64,000 nucleotides of DNA from Methylobacterium sp. J-088 (GTDB lineage: Bacteria; Pseudomonadota; Alphaproteobacteria; Rhizobiales; Beijerinckiaceae): contig NZ_JAKSYH010000136.1 of assembly GCF_022829295.1 (NCBI RefSeq), positions 62,001-126,000 of the forward strand. Direction: 5' to 3'. The translations under genes were made by a program, and so were the position numbers. Positions 50,067 to 58,120 of the stretch are shown here, piece by piece. Within the stretch, counting starts at the first letter, position 1; each line of letters starts with the position of its first letter. Below the pieces are notes generated by a model, which worked only from the letters and a program-made list of their open reading frames with translations, was not told the DNA's origin and did no database searches.

Positions 50067-50936
50067 ATGAAACCGATCCGCAAGGCCGTCCTGCCCGTCG
50101 CAGGCCTGGGCACGCGCTTCCTGCCAGCGACCAAGGCGGTCCCGAAGGAAATGCTTACGGTCGTCGACCGGCCGGTCGTTCAGCACGTCGTCGATGAGGC
50201 CCGGGAAGCCGGCATCGAACATTTCGTCTTCGTGACCGGACGCGGCAAGGCGGTCATCGAAGACCATTTCGATATTGCCTACGAACTCGATCGCACCCTT
50301 CAGGAGCGCGGCAAGACGGCCGCCTACGAGGATCTCAAGAAGGATCTGCCGAAGGCGGGGCAAACGAGCTTCACCCGCCAGCAGGCGCCCCTCGGGTTGG
50401 GCCACGCGGTGTGGTGCGCCCGCGAGATCATTGGCGACGAACCCTTCGCGGTGCTGCTGCCGGACATGCTGAGCCGGGGCTGCATGCAACAGATGCTGGC
50501 GACCTACGAGCGCCACGGCGGCAACGTCATCGCGGTCGAGGAAGTCCCCCCTGAGGAGACGCATCAGTACGGGATCGTCAGCGTCGGCGAGACTTTCGGC
50601 CAGTCCTTCCGGATCACCGGCATGGTCGAGAAGCCCAAGCAGGGCACCGCGCCATCGAATTACATCATCTCCGGGCGCTATATCCTGCAGCCTGAGATCT
50701 TCGGCATTCTTGAGCACGGCAAGAAGGGCGCGGGCGGCGAGATCCAGCTCACGGATGCCATGATCGACCTGATGGGGACGCAGGATTTCTTCGGCATGCG
50801 TTACGAGGGCCGGACCTACGACACCGGATCCAAGCTCGGCTTCTTGGTTGCGAACCTCGCCTATGCCCTGGAGCGTAAGGACTTGGCGGATCCGCTCAAG
50901 GCCGAGATCGCCAAGCTCCTCAAGGAACACGGCTGA
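50067..50936 (+). CDS. galU: UTP-glucose-1-phosphate uridylyltransferase
   Basis: Makes UDP-glucose from glucose-1-phosphate and UTP. It is 289 aa. The nucleotide-binding loop is [20 protein letters not shown] with KEML following. [20 protein letters not shown] and [17 protein letters not shown] are conserved GalU segments. The ATG at 50067 gives the canonical N-terminus [13 protein letters not shown]-glucose feeds GalE, encoded divergently. Confidence 0.95.
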   Translation: MKPIRKAVLPVAGLGTRFLPATKAVPKEMLTVVDRPVVQHVVDEAREAGIEHFVFVTGRGKAVIEDHFDIAYELDRTLQERGKTAAYEDLKKDLPKAGQTSFTRQQAPLGLGHAVWCAREIIGDEPFAVLLPDMLSRGCMQQMLATYERHGGNVIAVEEVPPEETHQYGIVSVGETFGQSFRITGMVEKPKQGTAPSNYIISGRYILQPEIFGILEHGKKGAGGEIQLTDAMIDLMGTQDFFGMRYEGRTYDTGSKLGFLVANLAYALERKDLADPLKAEIAKLLKEHG

Positions 50937-51051
50937 CCGAGCCCGGTACCAGCTCTCCCGCGATCCGGTTCCTGGTCCATCGCGGGAGGCAGGTATGCGC
51001 CGGATGCGGCCCACTCCGCGATTTAATCCTTGCGTCTTGTGCGCCGCACTT

Positions 51052-51156
51052 TATTTTGTGCGTTGCGAGATCGCGATGGCGTCGCGGTCTCGCAGCCCTT
51101 CTTGGGCGTTTCCTCCCTAGACTTCGGGCCGCTCCTTCGGGAGTGGCCTTTTTTGT
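51052..51156 (+). ncRNA. candidate alpha-r8 (MmgR/suhB-type) small RNA
   Basis: The 5' hairpin pairs TGCGAGA (51064-51070) with TCTCGCA (51088-51094), with an inner GCGA/TCGC stem. A single-stranded stretch containing TTTCCTCCCT (51109-51118) follows. A perfect Rho-independent hairpin with a T-run ends it. That order and the UUUCCUCCCU motif match, from memory, the Hfq-linked alpha-r8 sRNAs of Alphaproteobacteria. The CCUCC core would suit base-pairing with ribosome sites. The 5' end is estimated. It could instead be the 3' UTR of galU. Confidence 0.6.
51127..51154 (+). terminator. Rho-independent terminator of the candidate sRNA
   Basis: GGCCGCTCC and GGAGTGGCC pair over 9 bp (one G-T pair) around a TTCG tetraloop and run into six Ts. 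It would also stop any galU read-through before the oppositely oriented gene at 51207. Confidence 0.9.
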
Positions 51157-51206
51157 TTACCGCTGGCCGTCGTGCTGATGGATCCTCGCACTGCCGAGGG
51201 AGCGCG

Positions 51207-52109
51207 TTATTCGGCTGCCATCCGGCGGGGCGTCAGATCACCGAGATCGGACGCGACAACCGTGATGATGGCCCGCAGTGAATCCGACAGCCCTTGAAAC
51301 CCTGCATGCGTCGCGAGGCTGTTCTCGTTCATGTAGAGCGCGCGATTGAGCTCGATCTGCAGTGCATGACGCCCGAGGTTCGGCTCGCCGTAATGCTCGG
51401 TGATGAAGCCGCCCGCGTAGGGCTTGTTGCGCACCACGCGAAAGCCCCGGGCGCGGAAGGCAGCTTCGAACCGGTCGATGAGCGCGGGCGCGCAGGCCGT
51501 GCCGAAGCGGTCTCCGAGCACGACGTCGGCCTTCATCTCCGCGTCGCGCCCCAGGCTCGATGACGGCATGGAATGGCAGTCGATCAGCACGCAATGACCG
51601 TGGTGCTTGGCGGTGCGCTGGAGCAGGCTGCGCAGCAGCCGGTGATACGGCTTGTACAGCCCCTCGATCCGCGCCGTCGCCTCCTCGACCGGGAGCCGCC
51701 GGGCGTAGATCTCCTGACCGTCGGCGACGACGCGCGGAACCGTCCCCAGCCCGCCCGCAACGCGCATCGAGCGGGTGTTGGCGAAGGGCGGCAGCCGCCC
51801 GTCGAACATCCGCGGGTCGAGCTCGAACGGCTCGCGATTCACATCCAGGAAGGCGCGCGGAAAATTGGCCCGCAGCAGCGGCGCACCGAGTTCGACCACG
51901 GGCGCGAACAGGCGCTCGACATGTGCGTCCTCCGACCGGCGCAGGGCCAGGGCGTCGAGGCGCGACGCTGCGATGAAATGCGGGGGGTAGACGGCCCCGG
52001 AATGACCGGTATTGAAGACGAAGGGCAGGGTATGCGCCGCGGGTTCGTCCACTGCATAGGGCGGCGCAAATCCGAAGGCGTCTGGCTTGACCGATTCGGA
52101 AGCGCTCAT
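51207..52109 (-). CDS. N-formylglutamate amidohydrolase family protein
   Basis: A 300 aa zinc-dependent hydrolase-like protein. LPFVFNTGHSGAVYPPHFI (HSG near the N-terminus), DVNREPFELDP, HCVLIDCHSMPSSS and HALQIELNRALYM match the FGase/HutG2 family. That family releases formate from N-formylglutamate in histidine breakdown, or cleaves related N-acyl amino acids. No other hut genes are in the window. The ATG at 52109 (MSASESVKPD) is preferred; the frame is open to 52184. It converges on the sRNA terminator. Confidence 0.85.
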   Translation of the reverse strand: MSASESVKPDAFGFAPPYAVDEPAAHTLPFVFNTGHSGAVYPPHFIAASRLDALALRRSEDAHVERLFAPVVELGAPLLRANFPRAFLDVNREPFELDPRMFDGRLPPFANTRSMRVAGGLGTVPRVVADGQEIYARRLPVEEATARIEGLYKPYHRLLRSLLQRTAKHHGHCVLIDCHSMPSSSLGRDAEMKADVVLGDRFGTACAPALIDRFEAAFRARGFRVVRNKPYAGGFITEHYGEPNLGRHALQIELNRALYMNENSLATHAGFQGLSDSLRAIITVVASDLGDLTPRRMAAE

Positions 52110-52315
52110 CGATGCGTGGACAACCCGGCGGTGGAAGGAGCACGGCAGATCCGCACTGTGGTGCGCGTTCGCTCGCCTGTCCACTCCGCGCCGTCGGTCG
52201 CACTTGCAATCGGCGACACGGGCGGCGTGTCGTTCGCCGACAATCCTAACACCTTGTTTACCATCCCGTCCCTTTATGGGATCAACACCACGATACGAAG
52301 GCTCGGATCCGGCCG

Positions 52316-52672
52316 ATGAAAATCCTGCTGGCGGAAGACGACAACGACATGCGCCGGTTTCTGGCCAAGGCGTTGCAGAATGCGGGCTACGACGTCCTGT
52401 CCTTCGACAACGGGCTCTCGGCCTACAACCGACTGCGCGAGGAGCCGTTCGAGCTGCTGCTGACCGATATCGTGATGCCCGAGATGGACGGCATCGAGCT
52501 GGCGCGGCGCGCCACCGAACTCGATCCCGACATCAAGGTCATGTTCATCACCGGCTTCGCGGCCGTGGCGCTGAACCCCGATTCCAAGGCGCCGAAGGAT
52601 GCGAAGGTCCTGTCGAAGCCATTCCATCTGCGCGACCTCGTCAACGAGGTCGAGAAGCTTCTGGCGGCCTGA
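52316..52672 (+). CDS. cpdR: CpdR-type single-domain response regulator
   Basis: A 118 aa receiver domain without an output domain. Acidic pocket LAEDDND (D8, D9), phospho-acceptor D51 in LLTDIVMPEMDG, Thr/Ser in MFITGF and Lys in VLSKPFHLRDLV are all present. CpdR in Caulobacter and rhizobia, in its unphosphorylated form, directs ClpXP to cell-cycle substrates and is controlled by the CckA-ChpT relay. The similarity (MKILLAEDDNDMRRFLAKAL) is strong. It is likely a single gene. Confidence 0.92.
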   Translation: MKILLAEDDNDMRRFLAKALQNAGYDVLSFDNGLSAYNRLREEPFELLLTDIVMPEMDGIELARRATELDPDIKVMFITGFAAVALNPDSKAPKDAKVLSKPFHLRDLVNEVEKLLAA

Positions 52673-52794
52673 CGGATACCCGGATCGGCCGGATGTCCGG
52701 TCGAGACGGATTAAGCCTGTGACCGAGCGGACATAGGCAATTCGGCCCGCGCTCACCTATATGTCGGGTGGTCACGCGCGGGACTTCGAACGCC

Positions 52795-53064
52795 ATGCAG
52801 CCGGTCACCATCTACACCACGGCGTGGTGTCCCTATTGTTCGGCGGCCAAGAGCCTGCTGAAGCAGAAAGGCGTCTCCTTTCAGGAGATCGATGTCGAGC
52901 GCATTCAGGGCGCCCGCGCCACCATGGTCGGCAAGGCCGGCGGCCGGACCAGCGTGCCCCAGATCTTCGTGGGCGCCACGCATGTCGGCGGTTGCGATGA
53001 CCTCTATGCCCTCGACCGGGCCGGCAAGCTCGATCCGCTCCTGAAAGACACCGCCGATGCGTGA
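52795..53064 (+). CDS. grxC: glutaredoxin 3
   Basis: Glutathione-dependent dithiol oxidoreductase of 89 aa with the CPYC active site (C12, C15), TSVPQIFVG (cis-Pro) and GGCDDLYALD for glutathione binding. The ATG at 52795 is the family start (MQPVTIYTT). The stop overlaps the next gene by 8 bases, so it is coupled to the nitrilase-like gene. Confidence 0.95.
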   Translation: MQPVTIYTTAWCPYCSAAKSLLKQKGVSFQEIDVERIQGARATMVGKAGGRTSVPQIFVGATHVGGCDDLYALDRAGKLDPLLKDTADA

Positions 53065-53914
53065 GGCCCGATTCACGGTGGCCTGCGTCCAGATGCGCTC
53101 GGGCCGCGACCCGGGCACGAACCGCGACGCGGCTGTCGCGGGCGTGCGCGATGCAGCCGCCCGGGGCGCGGCCTACGTGCAGACGCCGGAGATGACGTCC
53201 CTGGTGGAGCGGAGCCGCGAGCGCCTGTTCGCGAACGTCACCACCGAGGATCGGGATCCGACGCTGGCAGCCTTGCGTCAGGCCGCGCGGGAGACCGGTA
53301 CGGTGGTGCAGGTCGGCTCTATCGCGGTGCGGTCCGGCGACAGGATCGCCAACCGCGCCTACCTGATCGACGCGGAGGGCGCGATCGTCGCAGCCTACGA
53401 CAAGCTGCATCTGTTCGATGTCGATCTGCCCAGCGGTGAGCGCTGGCGCGAATCAGCGACGTATACGGGCGGCGCCTGTGCGGTGGTCGCCGAAACGTCG
53501 CTGGCCACGATCGGCCTGACGATCTGCTACGACATCCGCTTCCCTGGCCTGTACCGTGCCCTCGCGGAGGCGGGGGCCGAGGTGCTGACCGCGCCGGCCT
53601 GTTTCACCCGTCAGACGGGTGCGGCGCACTGGCACGTCTTGCAGCGGGCGCGGGCGATCGAGACCGGTGCCTTCGTGATCTCGGCGGCGCAGGGCGGCGT
53701 CCACGAGGATGGGCGCGAGACCTTCGGCCATTCGCTCATCGTCGATCCCTGGGGACGCATCCTCGCCGACGCGGGCGGGGACGAGCCCGGCCTTATCCTG
53801 GCGGAGATCGACCTTGCGCAGGTCTCCGATGCCCGGGCGCGAATCCCGTCGCTGAAGCACGGGCGCGCGTTCACCGTCGAACGGGTCGGCCGGCCGGTCG
53901 AAGCGGTACAATAG
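53057..53914 (+). CDS. carbon-nitrogen hydrolase (nitrilase superfamily, Nit2-like)
   Basis: A 285 aa amidase with the Glu-Lys-Cys triad: Glu in VQTPEMTSL, Lys in AAYDKLHLFDVDLPSGE, Cys in IGLTICYDIRFPGLYRALA. The DKLHLFDVDLP segment resembles Nit1/Nit2 (deaminated glutathione or omega-amidase), which would fit its coupling to glutaredoxin. The exact substrate is inferred. The gene overlaps grxC and is followed 17 bases later by the DUF1178 gene. Confidence 0.9.
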   Translation: MREARFTVACVQMRSGRDPGTNRDAAVAGVRDAAARGAAYVQTPEMTSLVERSRERLFANVTTEDRDPTLAALRQAARETGTVVQVGSIAVRSGDRIANRAYLIDAEGAIVAAYDKLHLFDVDLPSGERWRESATYTGGACAVVAETSLATIGLTICYDIRFPGLYRALAEAGAEVLTAPACFTRQTGAAHWHVLQRARAIETGAFVISAAQGGVHEDGRETFGHSLIVDPWGRILADAGGDEPGLILAEIDLAQVSDARARIPSLKHGRAFTVERVGRPVEAVQ

Positions 53915-53931
53915 ACACCCAAAGAAAAAGA

Positions 53932-54381
53932 ATGATCCGGTACAGTCTCGTCTGCGAGGCCGGACACGGCTTCGAGAGCTGGTTCCCGTCCTCCGATTCC
54001 TTCGACACCCAAGTGGCGCGCGGCCTCGTGGCCTGCCCGGTCTGCGACAGCAGCGCGGTCGGCAAGGCCCTGATGGTGCCGAGTATCGCGCGTACCGACC
54101 GGGGACCGGTCGTGCGTCCGGCGCAGGCCGAGGCTCCCGTGGCCCTGATCGCCGAGCCTGAGCGGCAGGTCCGGGCGATGTTGAAGGCCCTGCGCGAACA
54201 CGTCGTGTCGAATTCCGAGCATGTCGGCCCTCGCTTCCCCGAGGAGGCGCGCAAGATCCATTACGGCGAGGCGGAGGGCCGCTCGATCTACGGTGAGGCC
54301 AGTCCCGCCGAGGCGCGTGCCCTGATCGATGAGGGGATCGAAGTCGCCGCGATTCCGATCCTGCCGGACGATCGCAACTAG
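53932..54381 (+). CDS. DUF1178 protein
   Basis: A 149 aa protein with an N-terminal zinc-ribbon-like region: MIRYSLVCEAGHGFESWF, then VACPVCDSSAVGKALMVPSI (Cys at 8, 35 and 38). The helical C-terminus has VGPRFPEEARKIHYGEAEGR and RSIYGEAS, hallmarks of DUF1178. It often follows grxC/nitrilase genes in Alphaproteobacteria, as here, probably as one operon. Function unknown. Confidence 0.88.
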   Translation: MIRYSLVCEAGHGFESWFPSSDSFDTQVARGLVACPVCDSSAVGKALMVPSIARTDRGPVVRPAQAEAPVALIAEPERQVRAMLKALREHVVSNSEHVGPRFPEEARKIHYGEAEGRSIYGEASPAEARALIDEGIEVAAIPILPDDRN

Positions 54382-54433
54382 GACATCGGCCCGACGGACA
54401 AGACCCGGATCGACGACCGCGACTTCGATCCGT

Positions 54434-54922
54434 TCAGCGCCGCACCGCGGCGGTTCCCGCCAGGGAGGCCAGCAGGAACGCCACAAGAGCATTCCAGCCC
54501 GCCAGCGAAACCCCGAGCACCCGCAAAGCCGCCACCGAGCAATCCACCACCTTGGTGGTCTGCAGGGCGTTCAGGAAGTCGCCGACCTGGCCCGGGTTGG
54601 CACCCGTTCCCCCGCCGCAATCGGTCGGCCCCGGCCAGAAGCCCCATTCGGCGCCCGCGTGGTAGACGCCGATGCCGGCACTGTAGAGCAGGCCGAGGGC
54701 GGCGAGCCCGAGGGCGATCCGCGCGAGGCGTTCCGGGGCGAACAGCGCGATGAGACCGAGCGGCAAGGCCGCGTAATACGGCAGGCGCTCGGTCAGGCAC
54801 AGCTTGCAGGGCGCATAACCGTATCCGTACTGCATCACCAGCACGGCCGCGAGGGTCGCGGCGGATAGGATCGCCAGCCACAGGCCGGCGGTTTTGAGAC
54901 GAAGCGCGGCCGCCGTATTCAT
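54434..54922 (-). CDS. dsbB: disulfide bond formation protein DsbB
   Basis: A four-helix inner-membrane protein, 162 aa, that reoxidises DsbA and passes electrons to quinone. It has the N-terminal CxxC pair (C39, C42) in YAPCKLCLTERLPYY and the second periplasmic pair (C102, C128) in DCGGGTG and VVDCSV. The ATG at 54922 precedes helix 1. It starts 3 bases from the YqaA-like gene stop and is likely co-transcribed. Confidence 0.9.
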   Translation of the reverse strand: MNTAAALRLKTAGLWLAILSAATLAAVLVMQYGYGYAPCKLCLTERLPYYAALPLGLIALFAPERLARIALGLAALGLLYSAGIGVYHAGAEWGFWPGPTDCGGGTGANPGQVGDFLNALQTTKVVDCSVAALRVLGVSLAGWNALVAFLLASLAGTAAVRR

Positions 54923-54924
54923 GG

Positions 54925-55506
54925 CTACAGGATCACCTTGAACAGCAGGAACCCGAGGACGATCAGCGCGACCGAGATCGCCACGACCGCGTTGAGATGC
55001 CGATCGAGGACGCCGCGGATCTGGACACCGTAGCGACCGAGCAGCCCGGCCAGGATGAAGAACCGGGCGCCACGGGTGATGACCGACAGGACGAAGAACC
55101 AGAACAAAGAGTAATGGGCGAAGCCCGACGTGATCGTGACGAGCTTGTAGGGGATCGGCGTCAGTCCCTTCAGCAGGATCACCCAATGCCCGTACCGGGC
55201 GTAGGAATCCTGGAAGGTCGCGGCCGAATTCTGCAGGCCGTAGAGGCGGATCAGCCATTCCCCGACAGAATCGAACAGCAGGGCGCCGATCGCGTAGCCG
55301 ACGAGGCCGCCCAGGACCGACGCGACGGTCGCGATGGTGGCGTAGAGCCAGACCCGGTCAGGTCGGCTGACCGCCATCGGTACCAGCATCGCGTCCGGCG
55401 GCACGGGGAAGAACGAACTTTCGGCGAAAGCCACGGCGCCGAGCGCGTAGGGCGCGGAGGGCCTGACGCTGAGGGCCAGGATCCACGCATAGAGCCGGCG
55501 GAGCAT
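54925..55506 (-). CDS. YqaA/DedA-family membrane protein
   Basis: A 193 aa membrane protein of the SNARE-associated/DedA-like group. AFAESSFFPVPPDAMLVPMA and LGGLVGYAIGALLFDSVGEW (glycine-rich) carry the family patterns. LLKGLTPIPYKLVTITSGF is the conserved cytoplasmic re-entrant segment. DedA proteins are linked to lipid flipping and envelope stress. The ATG at 55506 has GGGAGA 5 bases before it. It lies upstream of dsbB. Confidence 0.88.
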   Translation of the reverse strand: MLRRLYAWILALSVRPSAPYALGAVAFAESSFFPVPPDAMLVPMAVSRPDRVWLYATIATVASVLGGLVGYAIGALLFDSVGEWLIRLYGLQNSAATFQDSYARYGHWVILLKGLTPIPYKLVTITSGFAHYSLFWFFVLSVITRGARFFILAGLLGRYGVQIRGVLDRHLNAVVAISVALIVLGFLLFKVIL

Positions 55507-55632
55507 TCGATCTCCCGAACTGAGTAAACGGCTGCCCTTTGAGCATAGGTGCCACGCCTTGGCCAGATCGCCGGCGCGCGCGAAAAATACGCTTGGCCGG
55601 CACAGGGGACCTGTGCGAAGAGCGCCGTGCAC

Positions 55633-55717
55633 GCGGGTATGGCGGAATTGGTAGACGCGGGCGACTCAAAATCGCCAGCCGCAAGGCGTGGGGGTTCGAT
55701 TCCCTCTACCCGCACCA
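55633..55717 (+). tRNA. tRNA-Leu (anticodon CAA)
   Basis: An 85-base class II tRNA with encoded CCA. Acceptor GCGGGTA pairs with TACCCGC. The anticodon stem GGCGA/TCGCC encloses CTCAAAA (anticodon CAA). A long variable arm follows, and the T-arm has GGTTCGATTCC. It reads TTG codons, rare in such GC-rich genomes. Confidence 0.95.
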
Positions 55718-55902
55718 GTCGGCCGAGCGTCCGCTCCTCTTCGCGCATTCTGTCGCTGGGACGCCCCAACTGGCAGGTGCGATGGATCGGGTCCGGCCCG
55801 GTCAGTCTGTCAGGGACGCCGCGTCGCGCTGTCCCCGATCGGGGCTGCCCTATCTGGATTGAGACGCGGCCAGCCAAGCCGCTCCGCAGACAGGGCAGGG
55901 CC

Positions 55903-56844
55903 GTGAGCGACCGTCGAAGCGTGGCGATCCTGGGGGCCGGCATGGCCGGAGCCGCGGCGGCATGCAGGCTGGCGGAGGCCGGACTGAGCGTGCAAGTGTT
56001 CGACAAGGGACGCGCCATCGGCGGACGAATGGCGACCCGTCGGCACGGGTCGTTGCAATTCGACCACGGTGCTCAGTTCATGCGGGCGCACGGGCCCGCC
56101 TTCGAAGCACAACTCGAAGATTGGGAGCGACGTGGCATCGCGGCGCCCTGGGCGGGTGGCGGCCGTCACGTGGGCGTGCCCGATATGACCGCGCCGGTGA
56201 GGGATCTCCTGGCCGGGATTCCCGTCGCGAGCGAGACGACGGTCGCGCGGATCCGCCGGAGCGGAACGACATGGCAGGTCGAGGCCGCCGCGGACGCGAT
56301 CCATGGTCCGTTCGACGCTGTGGCGATCACCTTCCCAGCACCGCAGGTGAAAGGCCTGCTGGACGCATCCGGATACGCCCTTCCGGGCGTCGAGCGCGCG
56401 GCCTACGCCCCGTGCTGGTCGCTGATGGTCGCCGCAGAGGGTGCGATGATCGAGGCTCTGATCGAACCGCGGGCGGATCCGATCGGGTTGATCGCGGCGG
56501 ACGGGTCGAAGCCTAACCGCGCCATCGGCGACCGGCTGACGATCCACGCGACGGCGGATTGGTCGCGCGATCATCTCGAGGAGCCGAAGGAGGCGATCAT
56601 CGCCACGCTGCTCCAGGCGGCCGAGCGTCATCTCGGCACGGCCTTGCGTCCGACTTATGTTGAGGCCCACCGCTGGCGCTACGCCCAGGTCGAGCGCCGG
56701 CTGGGAATGCGCAACCTTTACGATCCGGTCCTGCGGCTCGGCGCGGCCGGCGACTGGTGCCTCGGGGCGCGGATCGAGGCGGCCTATGACAGCGGATCGG
56801 CGCTGGCCGGGGCCATCCTGGCCGATCTCGGCGCCGGGGCATGA
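55903..56844 (+). CDS. renalase-like FAD-dependent oxidoreductase
   Basis: A 313 aa flavoprotein. The N-terminal dinucleotide motif is VAILGAGMAGAAAACRLAEA, followed by DKGRAIGGRMATRR and QFDHGAQFMRA, typical of renalase/amine-oxidase-like bacterial proteins. The C-terminal FAD segment is GDWCLGARIEAAYDSGSALA. The GTG start at 55903 fits the family N-terminus. Bacterial renalases oxidise aberrant dihydro-NAD(P) isomers; this role is inferred. It overlaps the next gene (ATGA). Confidence 0.85.
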   Translation: MSDRRSVAILGAGMAGAAAACRLAEAGLSVQVFDKGRAIGGRMATRRHGSLQFDHGAQFMRAHGPAFEAQLEDWERRGIAAPWAGGGRHVGVPDMTAPVRDLLAGIPVASETTVARIRRSGTTWQVEAAADAIHGPFDAVAITFPAPQVKGLLDASGYALPGVERAAYAPCWSLMVAAEGAMIEALIEPRADPIGLIAADGSKPNRAIGDRLTIHATADWSRDHLEEPKEAIIATLLQAAERHLGTALRPTYVEAHRWRYAQVERRLGMRNLYDPVLRLGAAGDWCLGARIEAAYDSGSALAGAILADLGAGA

Positions 56845-57761
56845 TTCCGCCGATTGCCTTCCATCCTGCCTACGAGGCCAGCCTGCCCGCCGGTCACCGC
56901 TTCCCGATGCGGAAATACGGATTGCTGGCCGAGACGCTGATCGCCAGGGGGCTCGCGCCGTTGGGCTTCGTGACGCCCGAGCCGGCCAGCGCGGAGATCC
57001 TGCTCCGGGCCCACGATCCGGCTTACGTGGAGGCGGTCCTTACCTGCTCCGTGTCCCGGAACATCGAGAAGGCGATCGGGCTTCCGGTTGATGCCGCAAT
57101 CGTCCGGCGCTCGCGCAGCTCCGTGGGCGGGACCTTGCTGGCCGCACGGCTGGCGCTTGCGGAGGGGCTCGCGGGCAGCGCCGCGGGCGGTAGCCACCAC
57201 GCCCGCCGGCAGCAGGGGGCCGGCTTCTGCGTGCTCAACGACGTGGCGGTGGCGGCCCGGACGCTTCAGGCCGAGGGGCAGGTGCGGCGCGCCCTGGTGG
57301 TCGACCTCGACGTCCATCAGGGGGACGGCACGGCCGATTGCCTAGCCCTGTGCCCCGACCTGTTCACGCTCTCCATTCACTGTGAGAACAACTACCCGTC
57401 CCAGAAGATCGCCGGCGACCTGGATATCGGCCTGCCGGACCGGCTCGGTGACGAAGCGTACCTCGCCGTGCTGAGCGCCCGCCTGCCGCAATTGCTCGAT
57501 GCGTTCCAGCCGGATCTCGTCTTCTACAATGCCGGCGTCGACCCGCATGAGGATGACCGGCTGGGCCGGCTCTGCCTGACCGACGATGGCCTGCTGGCCC
57601 GGGACCGGTTTGTCGTGGCTCAGGCCCGAGCCCGGAGAATTCCCATCGTCGCGGTGATCGGTGGCGGCTACGCGACGGATGTCGAGGCCCTGGCCAAGCG
57701 CCACGCCCTCGTCTTCGAAGCCCTGGCCGCCGAGGCCTCAGGCGCGTCGCACGGCCGATGA
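56841..57761 (+). CDS. histone-deacetylase-family (acetoin utilization AcuC-like) deacetylase
   Basis: A zinc deacetylase of the arginase/deacetylase fold, 306 aa. GGSHHARRQQGAGFCVLND has the paired active-site histidines. LVVDLDVHQGDGTADC has the zinc-binding Asp and His. VFYNAGVDPHEDDRLGRLCL has the second zinc Asp, and AVIGGGYATDVE follows. Bacterial members deacetylate polyamines, acetyl-lysine or small amides. Translation is coupled to the renalase-like gene. Confidence 0.9.
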   Translation: MIPPIAFHPAYEASLPAGHRFPMRKYGLLAETLIARGLAPLGFVTPEPASAEILLRAHDPAYVEAVLTCSVSRNIEKAIGLPVDAAIVRRSRSSVGGTLLAARLALAEGLAGSAAGGSHHARRQQGAGFCVLNDVAVAARTLQAEGQVRRALVVDLDVHQGDGTADCLALCPDLFTLSIHCENNYPSQKIAGDLDIGLPDRLGDEAYLAVLSARLPQLLDAFQPDLVFYNAGVDPHEDDRLGRLCLTDDGLLARDRFVVAQARARRIPIVAVIGGGYATDVEALAKRHALVFEALAAEASGASHGR

Positions 57762-57909
57762 TGCACTGCCGCATCAGTGTTGGACGAAGCGCGCTGATCC
57801 GGTGACGTGGTAAGGTTTGCGCAAGCCTCGCAGCACAAGTTGCCAGAACTGCGGATGGGCTGCGCCACACATCCGCACTCCGCAATCGGTCGCCGTTGAG
57901 GTTGGGTCC

Positions 57910-58083
57910 ATGCTCGCGCGGGTCTGGGACGTGCTGAAGGCGACGCTGGCGGTGGCAGCCCTGATCGCTGCCGCCCTCGTATCGGCCGACAAGCTCGACC
58001 GGCAACGGGCGCAACCGGCGATCGCCGTCGTGGCCGGCGAACCGGTGATTACCGGCGCCATCGCCCCCGGCGCGCGTCCCTGA
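57910..58083 (+). CDS. 57 aa single-span membrane protein
   Basis: The frame from ATG 57910 begins MLARVWDVLKATLAVAALIA with one membrane helix (about 8-27) and a short polar tail ending AITGAIAPGARP-like (VITGAIAPGARP). It is about 150 bases after the deacetylase gene and convergent with the next. No family is recognised and no ribosome site is strong, so it is only a plausible gene. Confidence 0.4.
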   Translation: MLARVWDVLKATLAVAALIAAALVSADKLDRQRAQPAIAVVAGEPVITGAIAPGARP

Positions 58084-58120
58084 ACAAGAGTCGTCGCGCG
58101 GATTTGCGGGTCGTTCAGCC

